DNA of 64,000 nt, from positions 62,001-126,000 of the forward strand of contig RMBW01000048.1 of assembly GCA_004009845.1 (NCBI GenBank). Reading direction: 5' to 3'. The stretch comes from Davidsoniella eucalypti. Lineage: Eukaryota > Ascomycota > Sordariomycetes > Microascales > Ceratocystidaceae. Below the pieces are notes generated by a model. It was not told the DNA's origin and made no database searches. It was given only the letters and a program-made list of their open reading frames with translations. How positions within the stretch are numbered: position 1 is the stretch's first letter; each line of letters starts with the position of its first letter. Below are positions 46,398 through 57,381 of this stretch, one piece after another. The position numbers and the translations under genes are program-made.

Positions 46398-47641
46398 ATG
46401 TACTCCAAGATTTCTGCCCTGGCCCTTATGGGCTCGATGGTTGCTGCCCAGACCTCGACCTCCTGCGACCCCACGTCCGAGAGTATGTCTCCCACTATCT
46501 GAGATCCCACTATTTGAGATAGACCATTGCAATCTATAGTCCTTACCCGACGACCACTAACCAAATCAAATGACTCTAGCCTGCGACCCCGACACTGCCG
46601 TTGGTGGAAACTACACCATTGACTTCACCCAGGGCGCCAACTCCTTCTTCAATGTCTCCTCGGGCACCACCATCACCTATGATTCCGAACTGGGTGCCAT
46701 CTTCAACCTGACCTCCGAGACTCAAGCGCCCACCTTCACTTCCGTTGGCTACATCTTCTTTGGCTACATCGAGGTTGTGCTGCGTGCTGCTCCGGGCACC
46801 GGTATCGTGACTTCGGTCGTCCTCGAGTCGGACGATCTGGACGAGATCGACTGGGAGTGGCTTGGCGGCGACGCTGACGAGGCCCAGACCAACTACTACT
46901 CCAAGGGGTGAGTTTTCTTTCCTTCCGCCACTACCGCCAATGTTCTCCCTGGCTAACAAAACATGGCACAGCAACACCACCACCTACGACCGTGGTACCT
47001 ACGAGGACGTCACTGACTGCATCGGGACCTTCCACACCTACGCCGTCGACTGGACTTCCGAGCGTATCGTCTGGTACATCGATGGCGAGTCCGTTCGCAC
47101 TCTGACCTATGCCGACTCCGATAGCACCGAGGGTTACCCCCAGACTCCCATGCAGATCAAGCTGGGCACCTGGGTCGGTGGCTCCTCTACCGCTTCCTCC
47201 GGCACCGTCGAGTGGGCTGGTGGTTCGTCCAACTTCTCCGATGGTGCCTCGTACGCTGCCTACTACAAGTCCATCGTTGTCCGTGATTACATGGGCGGTA
47301 ACTCGTCTGCTAGCGAGTACACCTACTCTGATAAGACCGGTGCTTGGCAGTCGATCGAGGTGACCGAGGGAGAGTCTACTGTTGCTTCGTCCACCACCAA
47401 CTCCTCTTCATCTTCGTCTTCATCTTCGTCTTCTCCGTCTTCGTCTGCCTATTCTTCGTCTTCTTCGTCTTCTTCGTCTTCTTCGTCTGCCTATTCTTCG
47501 TCTGCCTCTTCGTTGTCTTCTTCCGGTAGCAGCAACTCGAGCTCCTCTTCATCAGTCGTTACTGGCGCTGCTGCCCAGACTTTCGGCGCTAGCTCGCTTT
47601 TCGCTGCTGGTATTGCCATGATTGCCGCCATGGCTCTGTAG
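46398..47641 (+). CDS. GPI-anchored GH16 chitin-glucan transglycosylase, Crh1/Crf1-like
   Basis: Cell-wall enzyme that links chitin to beta-glucan. Exons are 46398-46482, 46580-46907 and 46972-47641, giving 360 residues. A signal peptide (MYSKISALALMGSMVAAQ) leads into the GH16 domain (about 30-250). The catalytic motif DEIDWEWLG, near residue 116, has both Glu and the Asp. Family features follow: TFHTYAVDWTSERIVWYIDG and VRTLTYAD, then LGTWVGG and TVEWAGG. A Ser-rich stretch of about 60 residues coded by TCN repeats precedes a hydrophobic tail (SSLFAAGIAMIAAMAL) with an upstream small-residue omega region, the pattern of GPI attachment. There is no chitin-binding module at the N-terminus, so it is nearer Crh1 than Crh2/Utr2. 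Proteins of this family include the Asp f 9 allergen. Confidence 0.93.
47400..47525 (+). repeat. Ser-codon repeat of the GPI protein stalk
   Basis: TCN-rich tandem repeat (TCTTCGTC-type units, with TCTGCCTATTC inserts) coding for the Ser-rich stalk, probably O-mannosylated. Wall-protein stalks of this kind differ in length between strains. Confidence 0.8.
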
Positions 47642-49016
47642 ACTGGTGGTTTCTTTTTCTTTCCTTATTGACACTCTCATGATGCGAATAAAAGATAAAA
47701 CGCATATGACGGTCTTGGGGGTCTTTTTGTTTTTCTATTCTTCCTTTCTTTTTTTATATTCATATTTCCAAATTCAACACAATCTCATATTTAGAGACAC
47801 AGAGAGCGGTTTCTCAAATCTTGTTTTGATTTTTTTCTTCTTGTTATTTCCATGGGATGGGGGACGCTATATTTATTTTCTGTTTTCTTTTCTTTTCTGA
47901 TATCCTTCTAATCGTTCATATATTTTTGTCTATCTTGGCTCTCATTTCTAGTAAAAGCAGAAACATTTGTGATGAACAGTGAAAGTGACCTTGACATATA
48001 TAGACTTACATACTAAGCTTTCAATATCAAACTGAGACCTCAACTAGCATCATATCTTTCCTGACATCACCCTTCGCCACTTACAAATATACAAGGTATC
48101 TGTAGCAACATTTATACCACTTCTAGGGAACATTCCGATCCATTTACATGTTATTTCATAGTAACCACCCCCTATCGACGTTTCTCTTTGCGAGTCTCAT
48201 CTTCGCAATGCCGAGTCTCGAGCTGATTGATACGTGATATTGTGAAAGCACCTAATGTAGAACAAAGAAAACCAGCTCGATTCTTCAAATGATACTACTG
48301 CCCATTTCCAAACTATTGCTGTCTATGTGTAGCTCATTCCAAGGTGTATTATGTACGTGAATTCACATGTAGTCACTAGGTGCCGGATAAATGTCGGCAG
48401 CTCTATTGTATGGCGGCACAGGTATTTCAGGCAGCTGCCATTATCGACGAACTCCCGCCGGCAAGAACATTTTATCCATACCAAGCCAGACAAAACCTTC
48501 TCCATAGGGAAGTGACCGTCATGCTGCTTCCAAATGTCGGTTGAGGAGACGGAATCGGACTTTTAGACTGTGGGTTGCTATATTTATATTTACTTACTAA
48601 ATGTCGAGATATGTGCACTTGGCGATGATTACTATTAGAGAAATCGAAATGCCGCCTTATATGCGTGCCGCTGCCAAAGAATTCAAAAAACAATGGATGT
48701 GCTTGTATAACATCAGTTTTATTTTTATTTTTTGTTTTTATTCATTTTTATCAAGGTGGAAATTGTACCACTTTTTAGACAGCCCCACTTAAATTCCATA
48801 GGCATAGCATCAAGACACCGGCGTTTTGGGAATTTTGAGGAAGCAATTAGAGGAAAACAGCTTAAGTTTGAAAAACAACATTCCATCATTGTCACCATCG
48901 TCACATAAACGGCCAATTCAGTGAGGTTTTGTCTTGTTCTTCTGGCTACTTTCTGAAACCAACAGTCTATACTATACGTCTCTGAGCCGATTACGACACC
49001 AATCAATCGTTCGGCC
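47642..49016. other. Intergenic region between Crh-type gene and DHCR24-like gene
   Basis: About 1.4 kb, T-rich after the first gene and mixed near the second. No credible ORF. Confidence 0.55.
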
Positions 49017-50534
49017 ATGGAACGCCATAAGAAGGCAGTCGGCACCGTAGCCAGTGCCGTGCGCCAGTATTTCGACGCCAAAGAGCCCTATCGCATCTTC
49101 CACGGCTCGACCAACAGCACGCGGCCCGACCGGAAAGGCCGCACCGTCGACATCAGCGCCCTGAACAACGTGATAAGCGTCGACCGGGCCACCCGCACCG
49201 CCCTGGTCGAGCCCAACGTGCCCATGGACCGTCTCGTCGAAGCTACGCTCCCGTACGGCCTCGTGCCGCCGGTCGTCATGGAGTTCCCCGGCATCACAGC
49301 CGGCGGCGGGTATGCGGGCACGGCTGGCGAGTCATCCTCGTTCAAGCACGGCTACTTTGACGACACCATCGACAAGGTCGAGATGGTGCTGGCAACTGGC
49401 GAGGTCGTCGAAGCGTCTCGCACAGAACGCCCTGACCTCTTGCAGGGTGCTGCCGGTGCCGTCGGTACTCTAGGCGTGACAACCTTGATCCAGTTGCAGC
49501 TGATGGAAGCCAAGAAGTTCGTCAAGACGACCTATCACCGTACACACTCTGTGGCCCAGGCCATTGAGACGGTGCGGCGTCAGACGGCTAACCCCGCCAA
49601 CGACTACGTCGACGGCATCCTGTTCTCCAAGGACCACGGCGTCATCGTCACCGGTGAGCTGACCGACGAGAAGCCGGACGACGCACCTATACGGACATTC
49701 AGTCGCGCACGTGACCCATGGTTTTACCTCCACGTAGCAGACCGTACGCGCAATGTCGGCAAAGCAGCCACGCCCTCCGCAGCACCACTGACCGTCACCG
49801 ACTACGTCCCCCTAAGCGAATATCTCTTCCGGTACGATCGCGGCGGCTTTTGGGTTGGCCAGGCTGCCTTTGATTACTTCAAGGGCGTGCCATTCAACCG
49901 CGCCACGCGCTGGTTTCTGGATGACTTCATGCATACGCGCATGCTATACCGCGCTCTTCACGGTAGCGGCGAGTCTGCTCGTTTCATTGTCCAGGATCTC
50001 GGCTTGCCGTACACGACTGCCGAGGAGTTTATCAACTACACTGTAGACTCGATGGGAATCTGGCCACTATGGCTCTGCCCTCTTAAGCGCCCGGCCGCTG
50101 AAAACACCTTCCATCCCCACGCTGACGGCGGCGCCACTAACGAGCTACTCAACATTGGTGTATGGGGCTGGGGCCCCACCGACCGCAGAGAGTTTGTCAC
50201 CAAGAACCGCGAGCTAGAGCACAAGCTCAAGGAATTAGGTGGCCACAAGTGGTTCTACGCCCATACCTACTACCAAGAGGACGAGTTCTGGGATATCTAT
50301 GGTGGCAGGGGCTGGTATGATGCGCTACGGGCTAAGTATAGTGCTACCCATCTACCGTCTGTGTACGATAAGGTCAAGGTTGATGTTGACGGCGCTGATC
50401 GGAAAGACGCGAAGCGGAGATGTACTCCGGCCGCAAGCTGGCCGATTAGCGGCTTGATCGGCTTGTGTAAGAGCATTCAGAGTAAGGATTACTTGATCCA
50501 CCGTAACTCAACCTGGAAGTTCAAGCACGAGTAG
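49017..50534 (+). CDS. FAD-dependent delta(24)-sterol reductase-like protein (DHCR24 family)
   Basis: Flavoprotein of the DHCR24/DWF1 branch of FAD-linked oxidases, single exon of 505 residues. The FAD-binding domain spans about residues 15-170: VDISALNNVISVDRATRTA, VEPNVPMDRLVEATLPYGL, and GITAGGGYAGTAGESSSFK then HGYFDDTI. The C-terminal part has GFWVGQAAFDYFKG and IWPLWLCPLK, and ends with a WFYAHTYYQEDEFWDIYGG motif, all as in DHCR24. It lacks the N-terminal membrane helix seen in animal DHCR24, which suggests a soluble or peripheral protein. The 5' half is strikingly rich in GC and C-ending codons relative to the AT-rich flanks. DHCR24 reduces the sterol C24 double bond; fungi that make ergosterol do not need that step, so the real substrate is uncertain. 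Confidence 0.87.
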   Translation: MERHKKAVGTVASAVRQYFDAKEPYRIFHGSTNSTRPDRKGRTVDISALNNVISVDRATRTALVEPNVPMDRLVEATLPYGLVPPVVMEFPGITAGGGYAGTAGESSSFKHGYFDDTIDKVEMVLATGEVVEASRTERPDLLQGAAGAVGTLGVTTLIQLQLMEAKKFVKTTYHRTHSVAQAIETVRRQTANPANDYVDGILFSKDHGVIVTGELTDEKPDDAPIRTFSRARDPWFYLHVADRTRNVGKAATPSAAPLTVTDYVPLSEYLFRYDRGGFWVGQAAFDYFKGVPFNRATRWFLDDFMHTRMLYRALHGSGESARFIVQDLGLPYTTAEEFINYTVDSMGIWPLWLCPLKRPAAENTFHPHADGGATNELLNIGVWGWGPTDRREFVTKNRELEHKLKELGGHKWFYAHTYYQEDEFWDIYGGRGWYDALRAKYSATHLPSVYDKVKVDVDGADRKDAKRRCTPAASWPISGLIGLCKSIQSKDYLIHRNSTWKFKHE

Positions 50535-51929
50535 TTGTCCTCAACAGTGTAGCGTGAACCCTAGAGACTAGAATTGTATGAATAATGATTGTTGGCCCTG
50601 TTACAGTAGAAACATCCTCTTTGTGTGAATTGTATGTATACAGAGCTCGGTTTTAACATTTCTCGCTATGTAACCCTGAATTACACCGCCTTGTGATCTG
50701 TCATAATTGCAATGTGTCTACATGATTATGTGCGAGAAGAATGAGAGGCTGGCTTACTAGCGATCTGACTGTGTCTTTGTTGTTCCGGCTTATGTTCGTA
50801 TCGTCTTCACCGACTCCAAGTCACTAGACCAAACATTGAAGATTTACTCAACCTATGGTTCACGATATCTATAATCCTGTTCAGGATTCGTCAAGTATCT
50901 GTCGTTTATATATATTCCTGTTTTCTGTAATACAAAACCATACCATAGAAAAAGGGACAACTATTATAGAGAAGATACCTGCCTATATGTATGTGGAAAG
51001 TTAGAGGGAACCTGTTGAACCATACATCAACATAGTTGGTTAGTAACTACGTGTACGATCAATGCTTCAATGTATGTACAACTATAGAGTTGCTGTTAAA
51101 GGGGCTGCATTGAAGGAAGATCATGCGCCCAACAGTTTGTCTAGATTGGTAAAAGAAAATATTTAATTAGTATATCTGCACAAAGACTTGAGTAGACACC
51201 AAACAACACTTCATCTGCAGCAATTAGACCTATACATATAGTTGTAGATATCTCCCTTGCACTGCATCCTATTTATCTTGCTCTGCTACCTGCATATGCA
51301 CCATCTATGCATGGACATCCTTCATTTGTGGTTATAGTTTTATACTACTACATCTAACTGTACATGTGTTGTATAGAAATGTGCAACCAAGTAGGGATTT
51401 AAAATGATTTTTTATTTATTTAGTGACAATACACGTGCCTCTGTCCAAGAGACTTGTCAAAGGCCATGTCTCTTTCATAATAGCAGGGTAATTCTCATCC
51501 TCTACCTTCATCGTCATAATTAGTCCCATGGTGCCCATTAAGTGATTGCCGACATTCCCCACTTCTCCACCAGAATATGAAAATAGCCGCCGGCAGATAT
51601 AACGAAAAAGGACCATGTTTGTATTTCTTGGTCCGACAAACGGCAAGTTGTGACTCTGCAATATCACAGCATATCTCTATCAAACTCGTACCCAAATAAA
51701 AGAAAAGAAAAAAAGGGCCATTAAGAAAAAAGGATGGAAAGAACAGTAAAAGAAGAAAAAAAGAAAAGACCATGACTGTTTAGTTGTAGTGCATACACCC
51801 GTTGTGTAGCAACAACCTATCCACCTAGAAAAAAAAGAATGGGAATAAATATACTTCGTAAATGTTCATTAGGTTATCGTGACTGCTATTACAGTCACGA
51901 TAGCTCCTCTAGACTCGGAGAGAGACTGT
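50535..51929. other. Convergent intergenic region DHCR24-like / HMG-CoA synthase
   Basis: About 1.4 kb of AT-rich DNA between two stop codons. The notable element is the hairpin at 51875-51902. No credible gene. Confidence 0.55.
51875..51902 (-). other. Perfect 11-bp stem with 6-nt loop, 3' of HMG-CoA synthase
   Basis: TATCGTGACTG and its exact reverse complement CAGTCACGATA flank a 6-base loop (CTATTA on the plus strand). It begins 27 nt past the HMG-CoA synthase stop on that gene's strand, so it would lie in the 3' UTR and fold in the mRNA. Fungal nuclear genes do not use intrinsic terminators, so a role in mRNA stability or protein binding is more plausible. Function is inferred. Confidence 0.45.
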
Positions 51930-53781
51930 TTAAGCCTGAATCTTGTACGAGCGCTTGAACATGTCATCAACGTGCTCAAGGTAGTAGGTGCCAGGAGCAA
52001 TGGTTGACACTTCACCGACAGGGTTGAAGTTCTTCTGGAGGTGAGCCTTGTGGCGCAGCTCGCACATCTGTAGTCATATTGTTAGTTACGAGATTGTTGC
52101 AATCGTATGGTTTGCTATAGGTGATAAACTTACGGAATCGTAGACCTCGGGGGTCACAACACGACGCTCAGCCAGTCTGTTCTTCAGGTTCAGAGACTTG
52201 GCGATGGGAGAGACATCACCCTTGACGGTGAATGACATGAACGAAGCAGCCAGACCGGAGCCGTAGCTGAAAAGACCAACACGTTTGCCGGCCAGCTTGT
52301 CAGAGTCTACGTGAGCCAGCAGACTGGCAACGCCACCCCAAACAGAACCGCAGTACATGTTACCACATAGAGTGGCAACCTGGATGGCGGGGTTGACCTT
52401 TTCCTGGAAGGCCTTCTTGGTGAGACCCATGAAGGTCTTCTCGACAGCCTTGTCGGTCAGGGACTTGGTGTAGTCCATATCACGGAGCTCGGGAGCGACC
52501 TCAGCGAAAGAGGCGTGCTCGGGGTCAGACAGGTAGTCGTGGTAGGCCAGACGAGCGTACGACTTCTGGACCAGCTTGCAGGTGGGAGCGTGGAAAGTCA
52601 TGTAGTCGAAGCGGTCAAGCTTCAACTTCTGGACGGACTCGCCAAGCTGCTTAGCCTCACGCTGGCAGTAAACGCGGTAGGCGGCATCAAGGGCCTTGGT
52701 GTAGCAGGTCAGAGAGAAGTGACCATCGACATAAGGGTACTCGCTAGTGAGATCCGGCTTGTAGAAATCATAGGCGTGCTCCATGAAGGTACCACGCAGA
52801 CCGGGGTCGGCAACGATGGGAGCGTTGGGACCGACCAGGATGGCAACAATGCCAGCACCACCAGTAGGGCGGGCGTTGCCCTTGGCGTACAGAGCGATAT
52901 CGCCAGCAATGACGATACCGTCACGGCCATCCCAGGCAGAGGATTCAACCCAGTTGAGGGTGTTGAAGAAGGCGTTGGTGCCACCGTAGCAGGCGTTGAT
53001 GGTGTCAACACCCTCGACGTTGGTGTTCTCGCCGAATAGCTGCATTAGGACGGACTTGACCGACTTGGACTTGTCCAACAGAGTCTCGGTACCGACCTCG
53101 AGACGACCGATGTTGTTGACATCGATGTTGTTCTTCTTGATCAGGTTGGAGGTGGCAGTCAGGGCCATAGAGTAAATGTCTATTGGAAACGATACAGTTA
53201 GCAAAATAATGTTTTTTTAAGGCCTGTCGGAAACAAAACAAACGAAATGGCAAATGTTTCTACAGGGCTAGCCTAGCAGGCAACAACTACAGATTATAAT
53301 AAACAAACATAAAGCAATGAATACAGAATTAAGCAGGCAGGGAGTCAAAGCCAGGGCCAAGTTTCATTTGTAGGGGCAAGCCAACAAGCCTGTTTACTGC
53401 TGCAGTACGCACAGCGCTTTCATTTTGAATCTTGGCGGGGCAAATTATGGTGGGATAGGAGGGGTATTTCGCTTCCAAAGAAGTATCGTGGCATAGGAAA
53501 CGATAAGAAAAGCATGAAGAGAGAAAGAGTATAGTTTTACCTTCGCGGTCGTCGCAGAAGCTCATGCGGGTTTGACCAAGGCCAATAGTGTATTTGCCGG
53601 CAGAGACGCCGTCAAATTTTTCAAGCTCGCTTTGCTCAACATACTAAAGCGGGTGTTAGCGTGGCGTTCACAGAGGTATAATAGATAGTGAATCGTGTAT
53701 GAGGCAAAGTAAACAACATACCTGGCTAGGGAAGTAGATCTCAATGGCCTTGATGCCGATGTTCTGAGGACGAGCAGCCAT
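51930..53781 (-). CDS. ERG13: Hydroxymethylglutaryl-CoA synthase
   Basis: Condenses acetyl-CoA with acetoacetyl-CoA to HMG-CoA, the second step of the mevalonate pathway that feeds ergosterol and isoprenoids. Exons on the minus strand are 53781-53722, 53643-53541, 53179-52134 and 52067-51930, giving 448 residues, close to the family norm. It opens MAARPQNIGIKAIEIYFPSQ, then YVEQSELEKFDGV and KYTIGLGQTRMSFCDDRED. The catalytic Cys lies in INACYGGTNAFFN near residue 117. RPTGGAGIVAILVGPNA, HFSLTCYTKALDAAYRVY and FHAPTCKLVQKS (catalytic His) follow. GNMYCGSVWGGVASL is the conserved late motif. No mitochondrial presequence is present, so it is the cytosolic enzyme. The 360-nt second intron is long for this window. 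A 3' hairpin follows the stop. Confidence 0.95.
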
Positions 53782-56700
53782 TTTGTCGATGGTTGGAATG
53801 TGTGTGGGTTTTGGGTTGGAAAGAAAAGGAAGATGAAAGTTGAAGCCGGAGAACAGCAACGCTAAAGAGGACCGGGAGAAGAGAAAGAAAGTTGAGTTTG
53901 AGAGAAAAGAAGAAGAAGATGAAGAAGAGGAGAAAGATGGAAGATGGAGAGGAAAGTCAAAGCCCAAGGAGAAAGACAAAGGTGGAAAGGGGTCCCTTTT
54001 TGAAGCGCGACTCTGCTAGTAGTAGTTACTAGTAGTTTGCTGTAGCTATACTAGTCACAGGCTTAGAGGACGTGAAGTTTTGTCGAGAACCAACCCTTCT
54101 TTTTTTCTTCTTTCTTAGTACGTAGCGTATAGCGTAAGTTATGTTATCAACGAAACCCAGAGTAGGAAAAAGTGGGATTCGCCAGGGGATGGCGCTATTC
54201 TGCCGCCCACCACCATTCGCTCCTTCAGCACCTATTTCACCGCCGTTTGACTAGCATTTTTACAGATATATTGTTGTATGGATGTGTTGGTTTATCTACG
54301 GATTGCTGTCACAGGAGAATAGTTGAGATAAAGTACATGTATTACAATGCCAACCAACTTGTAGTAGTATCACTCACTGCCGACGACCATGGTGCTTGGA
54401 GGACAGAGCCTTGGCTACTGCCTACTCGAACGGCGACTTGTTTGTTTGTTGTCCTTGTGGTTTTGTTGGGGCTGTAATAGCGGCAATCGCATGTTTATCA
54501 TTGTTGTTCTTGCCATTTCTACTGTCTAGAGTCAACAATAACAGCAATCACAACAATGACCAAGAGACCTTGTTCCCAAAAACCAAGCAAAGCAAGCAAA
54601 TTAGGTGGTTGGTTGGAAGTATATTCGCAGAATAGGTAGGAGTTGTGCCACGGCATAACATGGCACGAAGTCAAAACGGCAGGAACTGACATGTGTCGTT
54701 GTCGTTGTAGTTGCCGGTCTGAGAATACATATCAGAAACTACCACATTTAGCCCGCCACGCCGTCACATCACATCCACATGCATCGCGCCAACGGGCTAA
54801 TCAAAGCCTATAGTTTGGTGGGTTGGAGGGCTGATTTACTTGATATTTCCTTGGTATTTGGAAGATGTAGAGATATCAGAGACAAACGACGAAACTACTA
54901 GTAACGTTCACATGCATACCATAATATTGTGTCATAATACGAAGAGGATAAGATGAGTGCAGTGCCAACGAGATGGTCGCGGATCCAACGACAACACCAT
55001 ATCACACCCAGGAGCATACCCTATTGGCTCGTTTACTTTGCTGCTCTGTTGGTGATATTGCCGATATGTATCTGCCACTATATTTGTTGGCGGTGATTCT
55101 CTAATAAGAGCATGGTACAAAAAAACCACATGTACCTTGCCTGGAGATCGACATGGTCCAAATTGCTCAAACGAGCCAGAGAAAAATTTTCACGGCCTTG
55201 CTGGGAAAAGATAAACGTGGTGAAAATATCCTGGTCCGCTTAGTACCACATAAAAAACCAAAAACAAATAAAAAAAGCAATCCAGCACTATGATGCCCTC
55301 CCCGTATTGCTATAGCTAAGATGAGTGTGAATACCTGCGACTTATCAGATCGGAATCAAGCGTGGATGGCACCCTTTTTAGTACTAGTGTATGGTTTTTT
55401 CTGGAGCCAGTCCCTGGGCCTAATTAGCCGTTTGAAACTACTACAGCCGCATCAAGGTATTGGAAGAGTAAGGTAACACGTTCATACTATATATACCAGC
55501 AGAAATTCAGGATGCATCATATATCAATATGGGGCCTTCCTACTCATACATAACTATACTAGTATCAGTATGTATAGATGCCTTGAGCAGCCCCTCCTCT
55601 GTCTCAAACCATGCAACCATAGGCCCGGGCTGATGCCACTAGACTATCGTACCAAGCAATGCAGATCGCCGTTTAGAACCAACAGGCTGGCGAGATCTAA
55701 AAGAGACCAGACCACCGAGATAGATCATCGCCGCGCTAAGATCTCCGTCTGACTGGCGATCTGCTTCGCTTCGTGATAAGGCCGTTGGTTAGTGGAATCT
55801 GGCACTATCAAAGACACGGCCTGCTGGTAGAAGCCGAGCCACGTCCGCGTGCCGCTATATCTGCACATACATACCAATGCAAGTGATGCTGGTATTTTAC
55901 AAATACATCTTTAGACGACATGTAGTACCGAAGATCTAGCATCGACTAGCTTAGAATCCGCCAATTATCAGCACTACTGCAGTTCCCAAGAAAAGGCAAG
56001 TCTAGGGTATCACGTCTCCCTTCACTTGTCTGTAATGTGATCAGTCCAAAGCTCCGTCAGTCGCACTAGCCACTTCTATGCCTTTGATACGTCACTATAC
56101 GTCGAACAAGATCCATTCACATACATCATCCGAGGCTTGATCTCTTACTGCCACCGGCTGGCTAGCCACCTACTAATATAATGTACATATATACCTAGAC
56201 ATAGCGATGCCCGGCGTTCCTATAGCCCACGCTATGAGGGGGCAAATTATGCCTTGTTTTGCCTTGTACATTTTCTTTGATGTTCCGGAAGGGGACTTTG
56301 TATGAAAACGTAATGAGAACAACAACCCACGCGTTCTTTTTCTTTTTCTGAGAAAATAAAAGAAACAAAGGACCAACGGAAAGGGAAAGAATAAAAACCA
56401 TGCTATAAAGTTGATACTTTGCGTAAAGTATATTCTTCTTCATGGTAACGCTGCTGCGTGGGACCGGAGGCCACTAGTCCCGTCAAAGCTACTGTCGTAA
56501 TCTGATAATACGACGAGAAATGCAAGCCATCCAGAATTTCTCGACCTAGACTATTCAAAGACAAGTAGTTGAGAAAAAAACAAGCCTCTCCGAGTATAGC
56601 CCCATTGAGATTCCGTTATCGCACACTCAAACTAGCCTCCCAAGTCTGTGATCTCAGAGTCAAAGAACGCGCGTGTGAGTCTATCCAACAAGCCAACAGA

Positions 56701-57381
56701 TAACAGACAGTATGAAAGAGGGACGAAATGTCTGTAGGGAAATCGCATTCTCATTAAACGAAGTCTGTAGGATCGAGAATGGCAAGAAACCAACCGTTTT
56801 TTCTTGGTGGGAAAATCAGAGTGAGGCTCATGTTGGTGCTCTGTATTACGTTCTTTGTTACCACCATTGCTACGAACCATAGAAATCCATACTGTCGATC
56901 GCATTGCTTTGTTCTTTGTATGTCATGTCACGCCACTATCTTCTCCTATACATCGGAGTGATAGCTTATGCCAGCCTAGGTAACTAGCTGCTTTTTAGCT
57001 TGTGATATACTAAAAGCCAACGGGCCAAACAAACGCCCTGGTGGCAAACATGCCGGCCCATTGTTGGTGACACTGTCGAATGCGTAAATACAGTGCAATA
57101 TAAACATGATGACGGTTATATCTTTAATCATGATTCACATGCCCTACCCACAAGATATGTAGTAGCCGTCTTACACAAACAAGAAGGGGTCACACCTAAT
57201 CTCAAAGAAGACTCATGATATAATAGTGTCCATATCCATCAAATATACACCTGTTCTCTGAGGTAATTACGGTCTTGTGTATTTGTATTCTTGCACATGA
57301 ATAGTCCAATAATTAGGGTTCAAATGTTTATTGTGTATTATGGCTGCGGCAATATCAAACTAGTAACGTGTTGCATGACAT
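53782..57381. other. Gene-poor 3.6-kb region upstream of HMG-CoA synthase
   Basis: No credible gene in either direction. The part next to 53782 is the GA-rich leader (CT-rich on the gene's strand) of HMG-CoA synthase. An imperfect 17-bp inverted repeat lies at 55654-55670 and 55755-55771. I saw no transposon coding remnants. Confidence 0.45.
55654..55771. repeat. Inverted repeat, 17-bp arms, 84-bp loop
   Basis: The arms match at 15 of 17 positions, including ten perfect pairs (GCAGATCGCC with GGCGATCTGC). It could be a cruciform, a relic of a small mobile element, or chance. No target-site duplication was found. Confidence 0.4.

Noticed and set aside
46576..46983. 135-codon antisense frame in the Crh-type gene
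   Set aside because: Antisense of well-biased coding sequence and crosses a real intron; no independent support.
47344..47621. Val/Phe- and Leu/Arg-rich frames inside the Crh-type gene
   Set aside because: Shadow frames of the TCN Ser-codon repeat.
52515..53039. 174-codon plus-strand frame within HMG-CoA synthase
   Set aside because: Mirror of strongly biased codons in the real gene on the other strand.
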